64,000 bases of DNA, from IMG/VR virus record IMGVR_UViG_3300010883_008292, positions 1 to 64,000 of that record; one strand, given 5' to 3'. Below the pieces are notes generated by a model. The model worked only from the letters and a program-made list of their open reading frames with translations, had not been told where the DNA came from and searched no databases. The number at the start of each line of letters is the position of its first letter. The stretch's first letter is position 1. The position numbers were made by a program, and so were the translations under genes. Below are positions 50,549 through 57,841 of the stretch, in pieces. This DNA is from a virus.

Positions 50549-50881
50549 ATGGCATACACACGAACAGTTACAATGACTAGACCTAATACAGGTGTAGAAC
50601 TGCCAAAGATATCTGACACACATGCAGATCATGATGCGATATGTAGAACAAAGTTTGCAGAAGCAGGTGTAACTAAGTCTTACACTTGGGATTCTAACGA
50701 GTTAGTTCTCTCGGTAGTATCAGAGGCAGCAGACAAAGCAACAATGCTCGCTGTACTTGATGACTTGAATACATTACCAGCTGAAGCAGCCTCAATGGCA
50801 GCAGTTAAGGCATCATGTATAGCAGTAGGTATATCAGTACGAATAGCGGACAGCGACGGCGAAGAATACACGAACTTTTAA
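50549..50881 (+). CDS. Hypothetical late protein
   Basis: 110 residues I do not recognise. It has a beta N-terminus (TVTMTRPNTGVELP) and an Ala-rich helical middle (TLPAEAASMAAVKASCIAVG), with an acidic end DSDGEEYTNF. As the first gene behind a late promoter it could be a minor virion protein. It precedes the crotonase by 16 nt. Confidence 0.6.
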   Translation: MAYTRTVTMTRPNTGVELPKISDTHADHDAICRTKFAEAGVTKSYTWDSNELVLSVVSEAADKATMLAVLDDLNTLPAEAASMAAVKASCIAVGISVRIADSDGEEYTNF

Positions 50882-50897
50882 GTAGGAAATTTATATT

Positions 50898-51656
50898 ATG
50901 AGCGAAAGTGTAACTTACAATGTAGATGGCCACGTCGCAGTTTTAACTATACACGGCGAAGGTCCTGTAAATATTTTACAAAAACCCTTTTACCAAGGAT
51001 ACAATGACGCCCTAGTTCAATTCAGAGATGATGATACTAGGGTTCTTGTTATACAATCAGGCAATCCCAATCATTTCACAGCAGGCTTTGATGTCGCAGG
51101 TTTACTGCCAGGCATGAGAGATGGAAGTGTTGGTACCACAATAACAGATGGCGACATGGTAACACCAAAGCCTATTGTGGTATCTATTAAAGGTGTCTGT
51201 GTAGGAGAGGGTTTTGGAATAATGTTAGCGGGTGATTTTGTTTTTGCAGATGAGGGTAGCATATTTAAATGTCCTGAAGTTACACTAGGATTTAATGCAG
51301 TCACCATGCAAGTAAAATTAGCTCAAAGAATAGGACATGCTAGAGCCATGGAGTTTATGACTCTAGGTGAGGCACATGATGTAGAATGGTTAGACAAAGT
51401 AGGCCTTTGTACTCAAAGATGTTCAGGCGACTCCGATGAGAGAGCTTTAGCATACGCACATCGTATAGCCACAGAGTGTGGACCAATTGCTGTAAGGGGT
51501 ACTAAGGGAGCAGTATGGCATACATTAAACTCTAATATGGATGAGGCTGTTGACTTTGCTCTTTGGGCTAAGGACCTTTGTTTAGAATCAAAGGATGCTG
51601 AAGAAGGCATAGCAGCATTTTATGAAAAGAGGCCACCGGTTTTTAATAATGAATAG
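50898..51656 (+). CDS. Enoyl-CoA hydratase/isomerase-family (crotonase) protein
   Basis: 252 residues with a full crotonase fold. The first oxyanion-hole segment is HFTAGFDV (59-66), the second KGVCVGEGFGIMLAGD (98-113). Aligning on D113, the first catalytic glutamate of enoyl-CoA hydratase (rat E144) is Gly107, while the second (E164) is kept as E127 in KCPEVTLGF. One-acid members usually act as isomerases or on other CoA thioesters. It could alter host fatty-acid breakdown or membrane lipids late in infection. A phage-borne crotonase is unusual. Confidence 0.88.
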   Translation: MSESVTYNVDGHVAVLTIHGEGPVNILQKPFYQGYNDALVQFRDDDTRVLVIQSGNPNHFTAGFDVAGLLPGMRDGSVGTTITDGDMVTPKPIVVSIKGVCVGEGFGIMLAGDFVFADEGSIFKCPEVTLGFNAVTMQVKLAQRIGHARAMEFMTLGEAHDVEWLDKVGLCTQRCSGDSDERALAYAHRIATECGPIAVRGTKGAVWHTLNSNMDEAVDFALWAKDLCLESKDAEEGIAAFYEKRPPVFNNE

Positions 51657-52617
51657 CAACAAACGTTGCAGCAAAATAACACTAGGCGAACACGGCTTGA
51701 TATCATATCAGGCAACCCCTGGCGAGGAATATAAGTGGCTGCTACATGAATCATTTGAATGGTTTAGTAAAGCAAAAGAAAAACACGGACCAACGTGGAA
51801 ATATTATGACAACGATACTGATCCCATCAGTTACAAATTTGACTCTTTAGGTTTCAGATCTGATTATGAATTAGCAGACGTGGAAGGTGATTGGGTATTG
51901 TGTATGGCAGAATGTATTGGTGTAGGTCCTGGTTTACATGACAGAGACTTAGCCTTTAGAATCCTAGAAGAAAGAATGGGCATTCCTTTTTATAATGCAT
52001 CTACTTATGGTGGAAGGCTAGAGAATATTCCTTTTAATCTTTTACAGTTAAGCAAGTATTGGAAAACACCACCCAAACAAATGATATTCCTTGGGTCACA
52101 AAACTCAACAGGTATATCAGTAGGCACACCAGGGGTGCCGGTTAACATAAAGAATATAGATTACATGCCAGCATCAATTCATCTCGATACCAAACAGCTA
52201 CTCTTTGCATATCAATCTATGGGTGTAGCAAAGTGGCAGCACATGCTCATGATGAAGACTATAATTAGGCTTGCTGAGCATTGGAATATACCTGCCCTGT
52301 GGATAGATCTAACATCAAACACATTAGAAGACATGTCTGAAGAGTCGACGTACAATCTAATAGATGATAGTGAGCTATCTATTGTTCATGAGGACATGTC
52401 CCACAGTATTGGAATCAAGTTATCAGGAGACCCTGAAACGGATATACAAATAATGAGTGATATGTTCTTAAAACCAGTAACAAATCATGAACCACCAGCA
52501 GGGACTACTTTGGATGATGTTGCCAGAGATCTTTTGCATCCTTCAGCAGCAGTCCACTTATCTCTTGCAGACAAAATTGAATTTGAATTAGATTGTTCTG
52601 GTACTCTTAACAGTTGA
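51649..52617 (+). CDS. SGNH-hydrolase-like protein lacking the catalytic serine
   Basis: 322 residues. KFDSLGFRSDYELAD and the following LCMAECIGVGPGLHDRDLAFRILEERMG resemble a phage family with LGFR..., GCSHTxG and an SGNH fold, but the nucleophile position in the GCSxT motif is ECIG here. A later YMPASIHLDTKQ and DISEE-like acidic end follow. The chosen ATG overlaps the crotonase stop; an earlier one at 51622 lies within that gene. Function uncertain; possibly a non-catalytic carbohydrate-binding relative. Confidence 0.45.
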   Translation: MNSNKRCSKITLGEHGLISYQATPGEEYKWLLHESFEWFSKAKEKHGPTWKYYDNDTDPISYKFDSLGFRSDYELADVEGDWVLCMAECIGVGPGLHDRDLAFRILEERMGIPFYNASTYGGRLENIPFNLLQLSKYWKTPPKQMIFLGSQNSTGISVGTPGVPVNIKNIDYMPASIHLDTKQLLFAYQSMGVAKWQHMLMMKTIIRLAEHWNIPALWIDLTSNTLEDMSEESTYNLIDDSELSIVHEDMSHSIGIKLSGDPETDIQIMSDMFLKPVTNHEPPAGTTLDDVARDLLHPSAAVHLSLADKIEFELDCSGTLNS

Positions 52618-52642
52618 TTCCAGGTTACAGATAGTCTATAAT
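52614..52642 (+). promoter_or_regulatory. Sigma70-like promoter P6 (gene 45)
   Basis: TTGATT (52614-52619), 17-bp spacer with GGTT after the -35 box, TATAAT (52637-52642). It starts inside the stop codon region of the preceding gene and leaves a leader of about 28 nt. Confidence 0.9.
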
Positions 52643-52677
52643 ATACATAATAAAGAATAAATCTTTGGAGTAATATA

Positions 52678-53334
52678 ATGAAAATAAGCACAGGCACTCT
52701 TGATATCCTCAAGAACTTTGCAACAATTAATACGAACATTCTCGTTCGTGAAGGGAACACATTATCCACAATAAGCACAGGCAAAAATATATTTGCTAGG
52801 GCAGAGCTTGGTGATAGTTTTCCAAAAGAATTTGCAATCTATGATTTAAATAGTTTGCTTTCACTACTAACCCTAATGGAAGATACTGATGTTGACTTTC
52901 AAGACGAAAGTTTAAAAGTTAGTAAAGGTACATCTGTTTTTGAATACTTCTATGCAGACCCTAACATAATAGTTAGTGCACCTGATAAGAGTATTGAAGT
53001 AGATAACTTCTTCCAGTTTGACTTTACAAAAGACGATATTGATATGATATTAAAAGCAGCAGCTATTACAGCAGCTCCTATGTTAAGCATCGTTGGTAAA
53101 GATAAGGAAGTAGTAGTAACAGTTAGTGATCCTAGCACACCTAAGTCTAACAGCTTTAGGCAAGTAATAGGCACAACTGATAAAGAATTTGATGCTAGAC
53201 TAGCAATAGAAAACTTTAAGGTAGTACCTGGAAGTTATAGCGTTACACTTTCAACTAAGAAATTTATGTTCTTAGAAAGCAGTAATGGCGAATTAAAATA
53301 TTGGTTAGCATTAGAACGTTCATCTCAAATATAG
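52678..53334 (+). CDS. gp45: Sliding clamp gp45-like
   Basis: 218 residues (T4 gp45 228). Recognisable by MKISTGTLDILKNFATINTN, the VSKGTSVFEYFYADPN strand and a C-terminal KYWLALERS. It forms the trimeric ring that tethers polymerase and also activates late transcription with gp55. Strong early promoter and GGAG ribosome site. Confidence 0.93.
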   Translation: MKISTGTLDILKNFATINTNILVREGNTLSTISTGKNIFARAELGDSFPKEFAIYDLNSLLSLLTLMEDTDVDFQDESLKVSKGTSVFEYFYADPNIIVSAPDKSIEVDNFFQFDFTKDDIDMILKAAAITAAPMLSIVGKDKEVVVTVSDPSTPKSNSFRQVIGTTDKEFDARLAIENFKVVPGSYSVTLSTKKFMFLESSNGELKYWLALERSSQI

Positions 53335-53343
53335 GAGTAGTTT

Positions 53344-53526
53344 ATGAATGAAGATAATTTAGAGGTAACTCTAAGAGAAGCCACCAACGGATGGATCGTT
53401 GAGTTTAATAGGTTTGGAGAAACCATAGAGTACATCTTTACTCGTCCCAACCCAGCAATATCGCTTGTCAGAAAAGTAATGAAGGGTGAGTTAGATATTT
53501 TTAATAGAGACGAAGCAGATGAGTAG
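53344..53526 (+). CDS. Hypothetical small protein between gp45 and peroxiredoxin
   Basis: 60 residues, an antiparallel beta start (NLEVTLREATNGWIVEFNRFG) and an acidic helical end. It overlaps the peroxiredoxin gene by 8 nt. I do not recognise it; T4 has RpbA near this position, but there is no visible similarity. Confidence 0.55.
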   Translation: MNEDNLEVTLREATNGWIVEFNRFGETIEYIFTRPNPAISLVRKVMKGELDIFNRDEADE

Positions 53527-54139
53527 GTTACCAGAACAAATACCACAAGCAACCTTTCATAAAAGGCTGATGCTGACATCAGGTGAAGAAAAATGGGTTA
53601 CATTAACAACGGATGATCTTTTTAAAGATAAGACCGTAATAGTTTTTGCCTTACCTGGAGCATTTACACCTACATGTTCAGGACAACAGCTTCCTGGATT
53701 TGAAAATTTGTATAGTGAGTTTAGAGAACTAGGCATAGATGACATCTATTGCATTAGTGTTAATGACACATTCGTTATGGAAGAGTGGAGAGATAAACAA
53801 GGAATTGTAAACGTTAAGCTGATACCAGATGGTAGTGGCGAGTTTACAATTAAAATGGGCATGGATGTTCGTAAAGACAACCTAGGTTTCGGAATGAGGT
53901 CCTGGAGATATGCTGCAGTAGTAACTGACGGCACAATAGTCAAGTCCTTTATTGAAGAAGGCTTCCAAGACAATGCAGAAGCAGATCCTTATGACGTTAG
54001 TACACCTGAAAATGTATTACAGTCCGTACAAGAAGCGGTAAAAGAAGTAACTTTTATAGACGACGTGTATGATAGTGTCGGTACTAATATAGAACTGAAC
54101 TTTACAGATACGACTTCTGTTAAGGAGAAATTTGGATAG
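53519..54139 (+). CDS. Peroxiredoxin (Prx5-like)
   Basis: 206 residues. The peroxidatic cysteine is C53 in LPGAFTPTCSGQQLPG, the Prx5/AhpC-like motif PxxxTxxC, and the usual arginine is in FGMRSWRYA. It reduces hydrogen peroxide or alkyl peroxides using thiol partners such as the phage glutaredoxin. The C-terminal 40 residues extend beyond the core. It lies within the early replication operon. Confidence 0.9.
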   Translation: MSRLPEQIPQATFHKRLMLTSGEEKWVTLTTDDLFKDKTVIVFALPGAFTPTCSGQQLPGFENLYSEFRELGIDDIYCISVNDTFVMEEWRDKQGIVNVKLIPDGSGEFTIKMGMDVRKDNLGFGMRSWRYAAVVTDGTIVKSFIEEGFQDNAEADPYDVSTPENVLQSVQEAVKEVTFIDDVYDSVGTNIELNFTDTTSVKEKFG

Positions 54140-54142
54140 ACC

Positions 54143-54160
54143 TTTTTTCGACGGAAAAAA
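54143..54160 (+). other. A/T-rich hairpin in the gene 44 leader
   Basis: TTTTTTC, loop GACG, GAAAAAA. It sits between peroxiredoxin and gene 44 without a trailing T-run, so it is not a clean terminator. It may structure the leader that contains the shared motif at 54171. Confidence 0.35.
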
Positions 54161-54170
54161 ATCAAAGATA

Positions 54171-54186
54171 TTTTGGAGCAAAAAAA
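54171..54186 (+). promoter_or_regulatory. Shared translation leader motif of gene 44
   Basis: The same 16-nt string as at 30922-30937. GGAG is 15 nt from the ATG at 54194, an unusually long spacing, so initiation may be inefficient or regulated. Confidence 0.55.
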
Positions 54187-54193
54187 CTAAATC

Positions 54194-55132
54194 ATGAAAC
54201 CAGAACAATTTTTATGGGTTGAAAAATACCGTCCACATAATATACAAGACTGTATATTGCCCGATGATGTAAAAACAACTTTTCAGCAGTTTATTGCTAA
54301 AAAGGAAATCCCTAACTTACTATTAAGTGGTTCAGCAGGAACCGGTAAAACAACCCTAGCGCGTGCATTGTGCGAAGAACTTGGTTGTGACTATATAGTT
54401 ATTAATGGTAGTGATGAGGGTAGGCAGATAGATACCTTAAGAACTAAGATCCGAGGATTTGCATCAGCAGTATCTTTTGAGGGTAAGACTAAGGTAGTTA
54501 TACTCGACGAGGCTGACTATTTGAACAGAGAAAGTGTTCAACCAGCACTACGGGCGTTCATAGAGAACTTTTCGTCGAATTGTAGGTTTATCTTTACTTG
54601 TAACTATATAAATAGACTTATTACACCGTTGCACAGTAGAACGACTGTAGTGGACTTCAAAATAACCCCTGCAGACCGCCCTCAGCTCGCTGCTAAGTTC
54701 CTTCAAAGGATGCAGTATATCCTTACTAATGAAGGAGTTGAGTACTCTGAGAAAGTGTTAGCGGAGCTCTTAATGAAGTATTTTCCTGATTATCGTAGGG
54801 TCATAAATGAACTACAAAGGTACTCAGTAGCAGGAAAAATAGATGAGGGTGTACTAAGTAACTTCCAGGAAATCAACGCTAAGCAGCTCATAGAGAGCCT
54901 TAGGGACAAAGATTGGAAGAAGATGAGACAGTGGGTAGCCAATAATGTGGATACTGACCCTCAGGGTATATTTAGACAGATATACGATACACTAATACCC
55001 GAAGTTAAGTTTGTTTCACAGCTAGTAGTCTTAATTGCCGAATATCAGTATAAAGCGGCCTTTGTAGCAGATCAAGAAATTAACCTAACTGCGTGTTTGA
55101 CAGAAATCATGGCAAATGTGGATTTTGAATGA
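54194..55132 (+). CDS. gp44: Clamp loader large subunit gp44-like
   Basis: 312 residues (T4 gp44 319). FLWVEKYRPHNIQDCILPDD at the N-terminus, Walker A GSAGTGKTT (46-54), DEAD box (105-108) and an SRC-like PLHSRTTVVDF. It opens and loads gp45 with gp62. In T4 gene 62 follows directly; here about 1.8 kb of inserted genes separate them. Confidence 0.95.
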   Translation: MKPEQFLWVEKYRPHNIQDCILPDDVKTTFQQFIAKKEIPNLLLSGSAGTGKTTLARALCEELGCDYIVINGSDEGRQIDTLRTKIRGFASAVSFEGKTKVVILDEADYLNRESVQPALRAFIENFSSNCRFIFTCNYINRLITPLHSRTTVVDFKITPADRPQLAAKFLQRMQYILTNEGVEYSEKVLAELLMKYFPDYRRVINELQRYSVAGKIDEGVLSNFQEINAKQLIESLRDKDWKKMRQWVANNVDTDPQGIFRQIYDTLIPEVKFVSQLVVLIAEYQYKAAFVADQEINLTACLTEIMANVDFE

Positions 55133-55302
55133 CAAAAGATTATAATGAAGCAGGCAAGGCAACTGCAAGAATTGATATTCGCGTTCCCAAAGAATTAAAA
55201 GCGGAATTAAAGGCAGAAGCGAAAAAACGTAAAATCTCTATAACTGAGCTTTTGCTCGAGAGTTACAGAGAATCAAAAGAGAAAGATTTTGGTTTTAACT
55301 AG
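55129..55302 (+). CDS. Ribbon-helix-helix-like small protein (57 residues)
   Basis: 57 residues with the Arc/CopG pattern: a beta strand ATARIDIRVPKELKAELKAEA followed by two helices (KKRKISITELLLESYRES). It overlaps the gp44 stop by 4 nt and is 11 nt before the cytochrome gene. It could be the DNA-binding regulator of the inserted cytochrome cluster. Confidence 0.7.
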   Translation: MTKDYNEAGKATARIDIRVPKELKAELKAEAKKRKISITELLLESYRESKEKDFGFN

Positions 55303-55313
55303 AGGATCCAAAA

Positions 55314-56594
55314 ATGAAAACCTTAATAGGCGTAATAGCAGTTACACTATTACTGGTATTTGCCAGTAAAGTTTATTCTGATGAAGTAACCTACGTTGAT
55401 GAAATCTCATCAATAATTAATAATAATTGTGTTGTATGTCACCGTCAAGGTGGTATAGGTCCAATGAGTTTTGAGTCTTATGATCAAATAAGGCCATGGG
55501 CACCACTGATTTCATACAAAGTAATGACAAGAGAAATGCCACCATATGCGTATGATCACGGCATTGGCATTCAAGACTTACAAGGCGACTGGAGATTATC
55601 TCAAAAGGATATAGACACAGTAGTTGAGTGGGTAGACCAAGGAGCAACATATGGCAATAGAGACATTGTAATACAGCGCCCTGAATTAAGAGATTTAGAT
55701 GCATGGAGTTTTGAGGCTGACTTTGGCCGTCCAAACTTAGTAATCCCATCAATACCTATAGACATTCCAGCCAGTGGAAATGATATGTGGCATAAACATC
55801 TTGTACCTTCTGGACTTACAGAGGATAGATGTATTAAAGCAATACAAGTTAAACCACGAGGGGAAGCTAAAGCTGTAGTCCATCACGCTAATTCTAATAT
55901 TATATTAGATGGTGAACGGCAAGGTGGAATGCTTACTGAATATGCAATGGGTAAGTGGGGCGAAGTAGTCCCTGATGGAGTTTGTAGAACATTTCCAGCG
56001 AACTCACAAGTGCGTTGGGATATTCATATGTTTCCAGGTGGAGTAGGAGCTACTGCACAAGGAGAAATGGTTAAGGATAATGTTGTTGAAATTGGCCTAT
56101 GGTTTCATGAGCCAGGATTTGAGCCAAAGTATAAGCAAGATTTAAGTTTATATAGGCTAGGAGATCAGGCTGATATAGTTATTCCGCCTAATGGATATTA
56201 CATGACACAAGGGTTTCAATCTTTTGATCACCCTGTAAGAATAGACAGTTGGCAACCACATGGACATTTAAGAATGAACGCTGCTAGTTTGGAAATTTTC
56301 CATCCTGAAACAGGACGTACTGAAGAAATAAGCCAAGTATCAAATTGGAGCGCCACCTGGCATCACAGTCATATATTTGCTCCAGGGGCTGCACCATTAT
56401 TGCCTACAGGATCAGTTTTAATAATGAAACAATGGTACGACAACACAAGCGACAATCCTAATAATCCAGACCCAGATATGTGGGTAGTTGGTGGTAGTAG
56501 AACAGGCGATGAGATGACTCATAACTGGATGGCTATTACCCATTTGGACGACGAGGGTTACAATAAACTAAAGGAAAAACGAGATAATATTTAA
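55314..56594 (+). CDS. Secreted cytochrome c fused to a copper type II monooxygenase-like domain
   Basis: 426 residues. A signal peptide (about 1-22) is followed by a monohaem cytochrome c domain with CVVCH (39-43) and a likely axial methionine in REMPPY (M75). Residues 150-410 match copper type II, ascorbate-dependent monooxygenases such as peptidylglycine hydroxylating monooxygenase. Candidate ligands are all present: H190/H191 in VVHHAN, H238 in DIHM, H316/H318 in QPHGHLR and M371 in LIMKQW. DNTSDNPNNPDPD is also conserved in bacterial relatives. It should act in the periplasm, with haem passing electrons to copper. The substrate is unknown. An AGAGGA ribosome site precedes the ATG. Confidence 0.85.
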   Translation: MKTLIGVIAVTLLLVFASKVYSDEVTYVDEISSIINNNCVVCHRQGGIGPMSFESYDQIRPWAPLISYKVMTREMPPYAYDHGIGIQDLQGDWRLSQKDIDTVVEWVDQGATYGNRDIVIQRPELRDLDAWSFEADFGRPNLVIPSIPIDIPASGNDMWHKHLVPSGLTEDRCIKAIQVKPRGEAKAVVHHANSNIILDGERQGGMLTEYAMGKWGEVVPDGVCRTFPANSQVRWDIHMFPGGVGATAQGEMVKDNVVEIGLWFHEPGFEPKYKQDLSLYRLGDQADIVIPPNGYYMTQGFQSFDHPVRIDSWQPHGHLRMNAASLEIFHPETGRTEEISQVSNWSATWHHSHIFAPGAAPLLPTGSVLIMKQWYDNTSDNPNNPDPDMWVVGGSRTGDEMTHNWMAITHLDDEGYNKLKEKRDNI

Positions 56595-56707
56595 TGAAAG
56601 AAAATTTAAAACACTATGCACATATTGTTGTGGCAGTTGGGTGGTCAATGACAGTAGCATATATTGCCATAACATTACCGTTATGGATTATAGCCTTTGC
56701 TATATAG
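56594..56707 (+). CDS. Single-pass membrane micropeptide (37 residues)
   Basis: 37 residues: a charged N-terminus MKENLKHYAH and a hydrophobic segment IVVAVGWSMTVAYIAI continuing to the C-terminus. Its ATG overlaps the last base of the cytochrome-monooxygenase stop codon, so it is translationally coupled. It could anchor or help export the upstream protein. Confidence 0.55.
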   Translation: MKENLKHYAHIVVAVGWSMTVAYIAITLPLWIIAFAI

Positions 56708-56716
56708 GAAAAGAAA

Positions 56717-56908
56717 ATGAAAGCTAAATACTTATTAATGGTTACACTAACAGTCGTAGGATGCTCAGGCACAGTAAACGACCTTCCATATCATTGGGAA
56801 GATGGCATGCCACGTTTTGAATGGGTAGAGCCTGTTGTATTCCAAATGAATTTGGAAAGATGTAGACGCGCTACGGTTTGTAAAGCTGAAACATTATTTG
56901 ATAAATGA
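56717..56908 (+). CDS. Small lipoprotein
   Basis: 63 residues with a lipoprotein signal: MKAKYLLMVTLTVVGC, lipobox VVGC with C16 as the acylated residue. The mature part is about 48 residues with two further cysteines (RCRRATVC). It would be anchored in an envelope membrane. It overlaps gene 62 by 4 nt and forms an envelope module with the two genes before it. Confidence 0.7.
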   Translation: MKAKYLLMVTLTVVGCSGTVNDLPYHWEDGMPRFEWVEPVVFQMNLERCRRATVCKAETLFDK

Positions 56909-57369
56909 CTGACAAAGCAATATTAGAAGGATTCGGTGACCCTGTAGAAGAGGTCGTCGAAGATCAATTCCAGGAGAAATTGAAGAAAATCTCTCCGTTT
57001 GATTTTGTGAATTCCATTAACTTTACAAAAGAAGATTTAATGGTTGATGAGAGAACTGAGAATGAGTATAATGCTTTTATTGTAAATAGAGCAATGGGCA
57101 TGGGTCCTGATACAGTTATAGCAGGAAACGAAATGAACAGGTTTTCTCATATTGATAAAAAATTACAATATGATTTTTTGAGAGGAGTAGTAAGAAAGGC
57201 AAAACGATATAATAAATGGCTAAAATCTGAAGAGGAGAATATTGACGCGATACAACGATTTTTTGGCTACAGTTTTAATAAAGCAAAAGAGGCTTTAAGA
57301 CTTTTATCTGAAACAGATATAGACGTTATAAAACTGTACCTTAATACGTCAAAAGGTGGTAAAATATAA
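56905..57369 (+). CDS. gp62: Clamp loader small subunit gp62-like
   Basis: 154 residues (T4 gp62 187). Conserved segments are SPFDFVNSINFTKEDLM, YNAFIVNRAMGMGPDTVIAG, FSHIDKKLQYDFLRG and AKRYNKWLK. It completes the gp44/62 loader. It lies before regA as in T4. Confidence 0.85.
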   Translation: MTDKAILEGFGDPVEEVVEDQFQEKLKKISPFDFVNSINFTKEDLMVDERTENEYNAFIVNRAMGMGPDTVIAGNEMNRFSHIDKKLQYDFLRGVVRKAKRYNKWLKSEEENIDAIQRFFGYSFNKAKEALRLLSETDIDVIKLYLNTSKGGKI

Positions 57370-57372
57370 ATA
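57365..57372 (+). promoter_or_regulatory. Possible late promoter before regA
   Basis: TATAAATA overlapping the gp62 stop codon, 47 bp before the regA ATG. It matches the late consensus exactly, although regA is an early gene in T4, so it may be fortuitous or give late readthrough into the radical SAM and oxygenase genes. Confidence 0.5.
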
Positions 57373-57418
57373 AAACATAACCTAATAATTTATATGATAC
57401 AAACAAGGCGTATTGAGA

Positions 57419-57841
57419 ATGAGTGATCAAGATAATTACTTCAACATTGACTATCCAGGGTATTCACCCTTAGAAATCACATTGAAGGATCCAGAAGATT
57501 TCCTGAAAGTCAGGGAAACCCTATCGCGAATAGGTGTTGCTTCAAAAAAAGAAAAAGTTCTATATCAGTCGTGCCACATCTTACATAAAAAAGGCAGATA
57601 CTTTATAACACATTTTAAAGAATTATTTGCACTTGATGGCAAAGAGGCAGACTTCCAAGATAACGACATAGAGAGGCGAAATACAATAGCCAAGCTATTA
57701 TCAGATTGGGGATTAGTATTATTAGTAGATCCAGAACCAGAAGAGTTTGCCCCTTTAAGTCAGATAAAAATTATATCATTTAAAGAAAAAGGTGAATGGG
57801 AATTAGTCCCTAAATACAACATTGGTAAAAAAATCAAATAG
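57419..57841 (+). CDS. regA: Translational repressor RegA-like
   Basis: 140 residues (T4 RegA 122). YQSCHILHKKGRYFITHFKELF, DIERRNTIAKLLSDWGL and the LEITLKDPEDFLKVRETL start are diagnostic. RegA binds early mRNAs at their start codons and blocks translation, including gene 44 in T4. The ATG at 57419 is preferred to a TTG six bases earlier. It overlaps the radical SAM gene by 20 nt. Confidence 0.9.
   Translation: MSDQDNYFNIDYPGYSPLEITLKDPEDFLKVRETLSRIGVASKKEKVLYQSCHILHKKGRYFITHFKELFALDGKEADFQDNDIERRNTIAKLLSDWGLVLLVDPEPEEFAPLSQIKIISFKEKGEWELVPKYNIGKKIK

Noticed and set aside
54143-54160. Terminator between peroxiredoxin and gene 44
   Set aside because: The hairpin is purely A/T in its outer stem and no T-run follows the 3' arm, so efficient termination is unlikely.
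54607-54614. TATAAATA inside gene 44
   Set aside because: Internal to the conserved clamp-loader sequence; no downstream gene start nearby.
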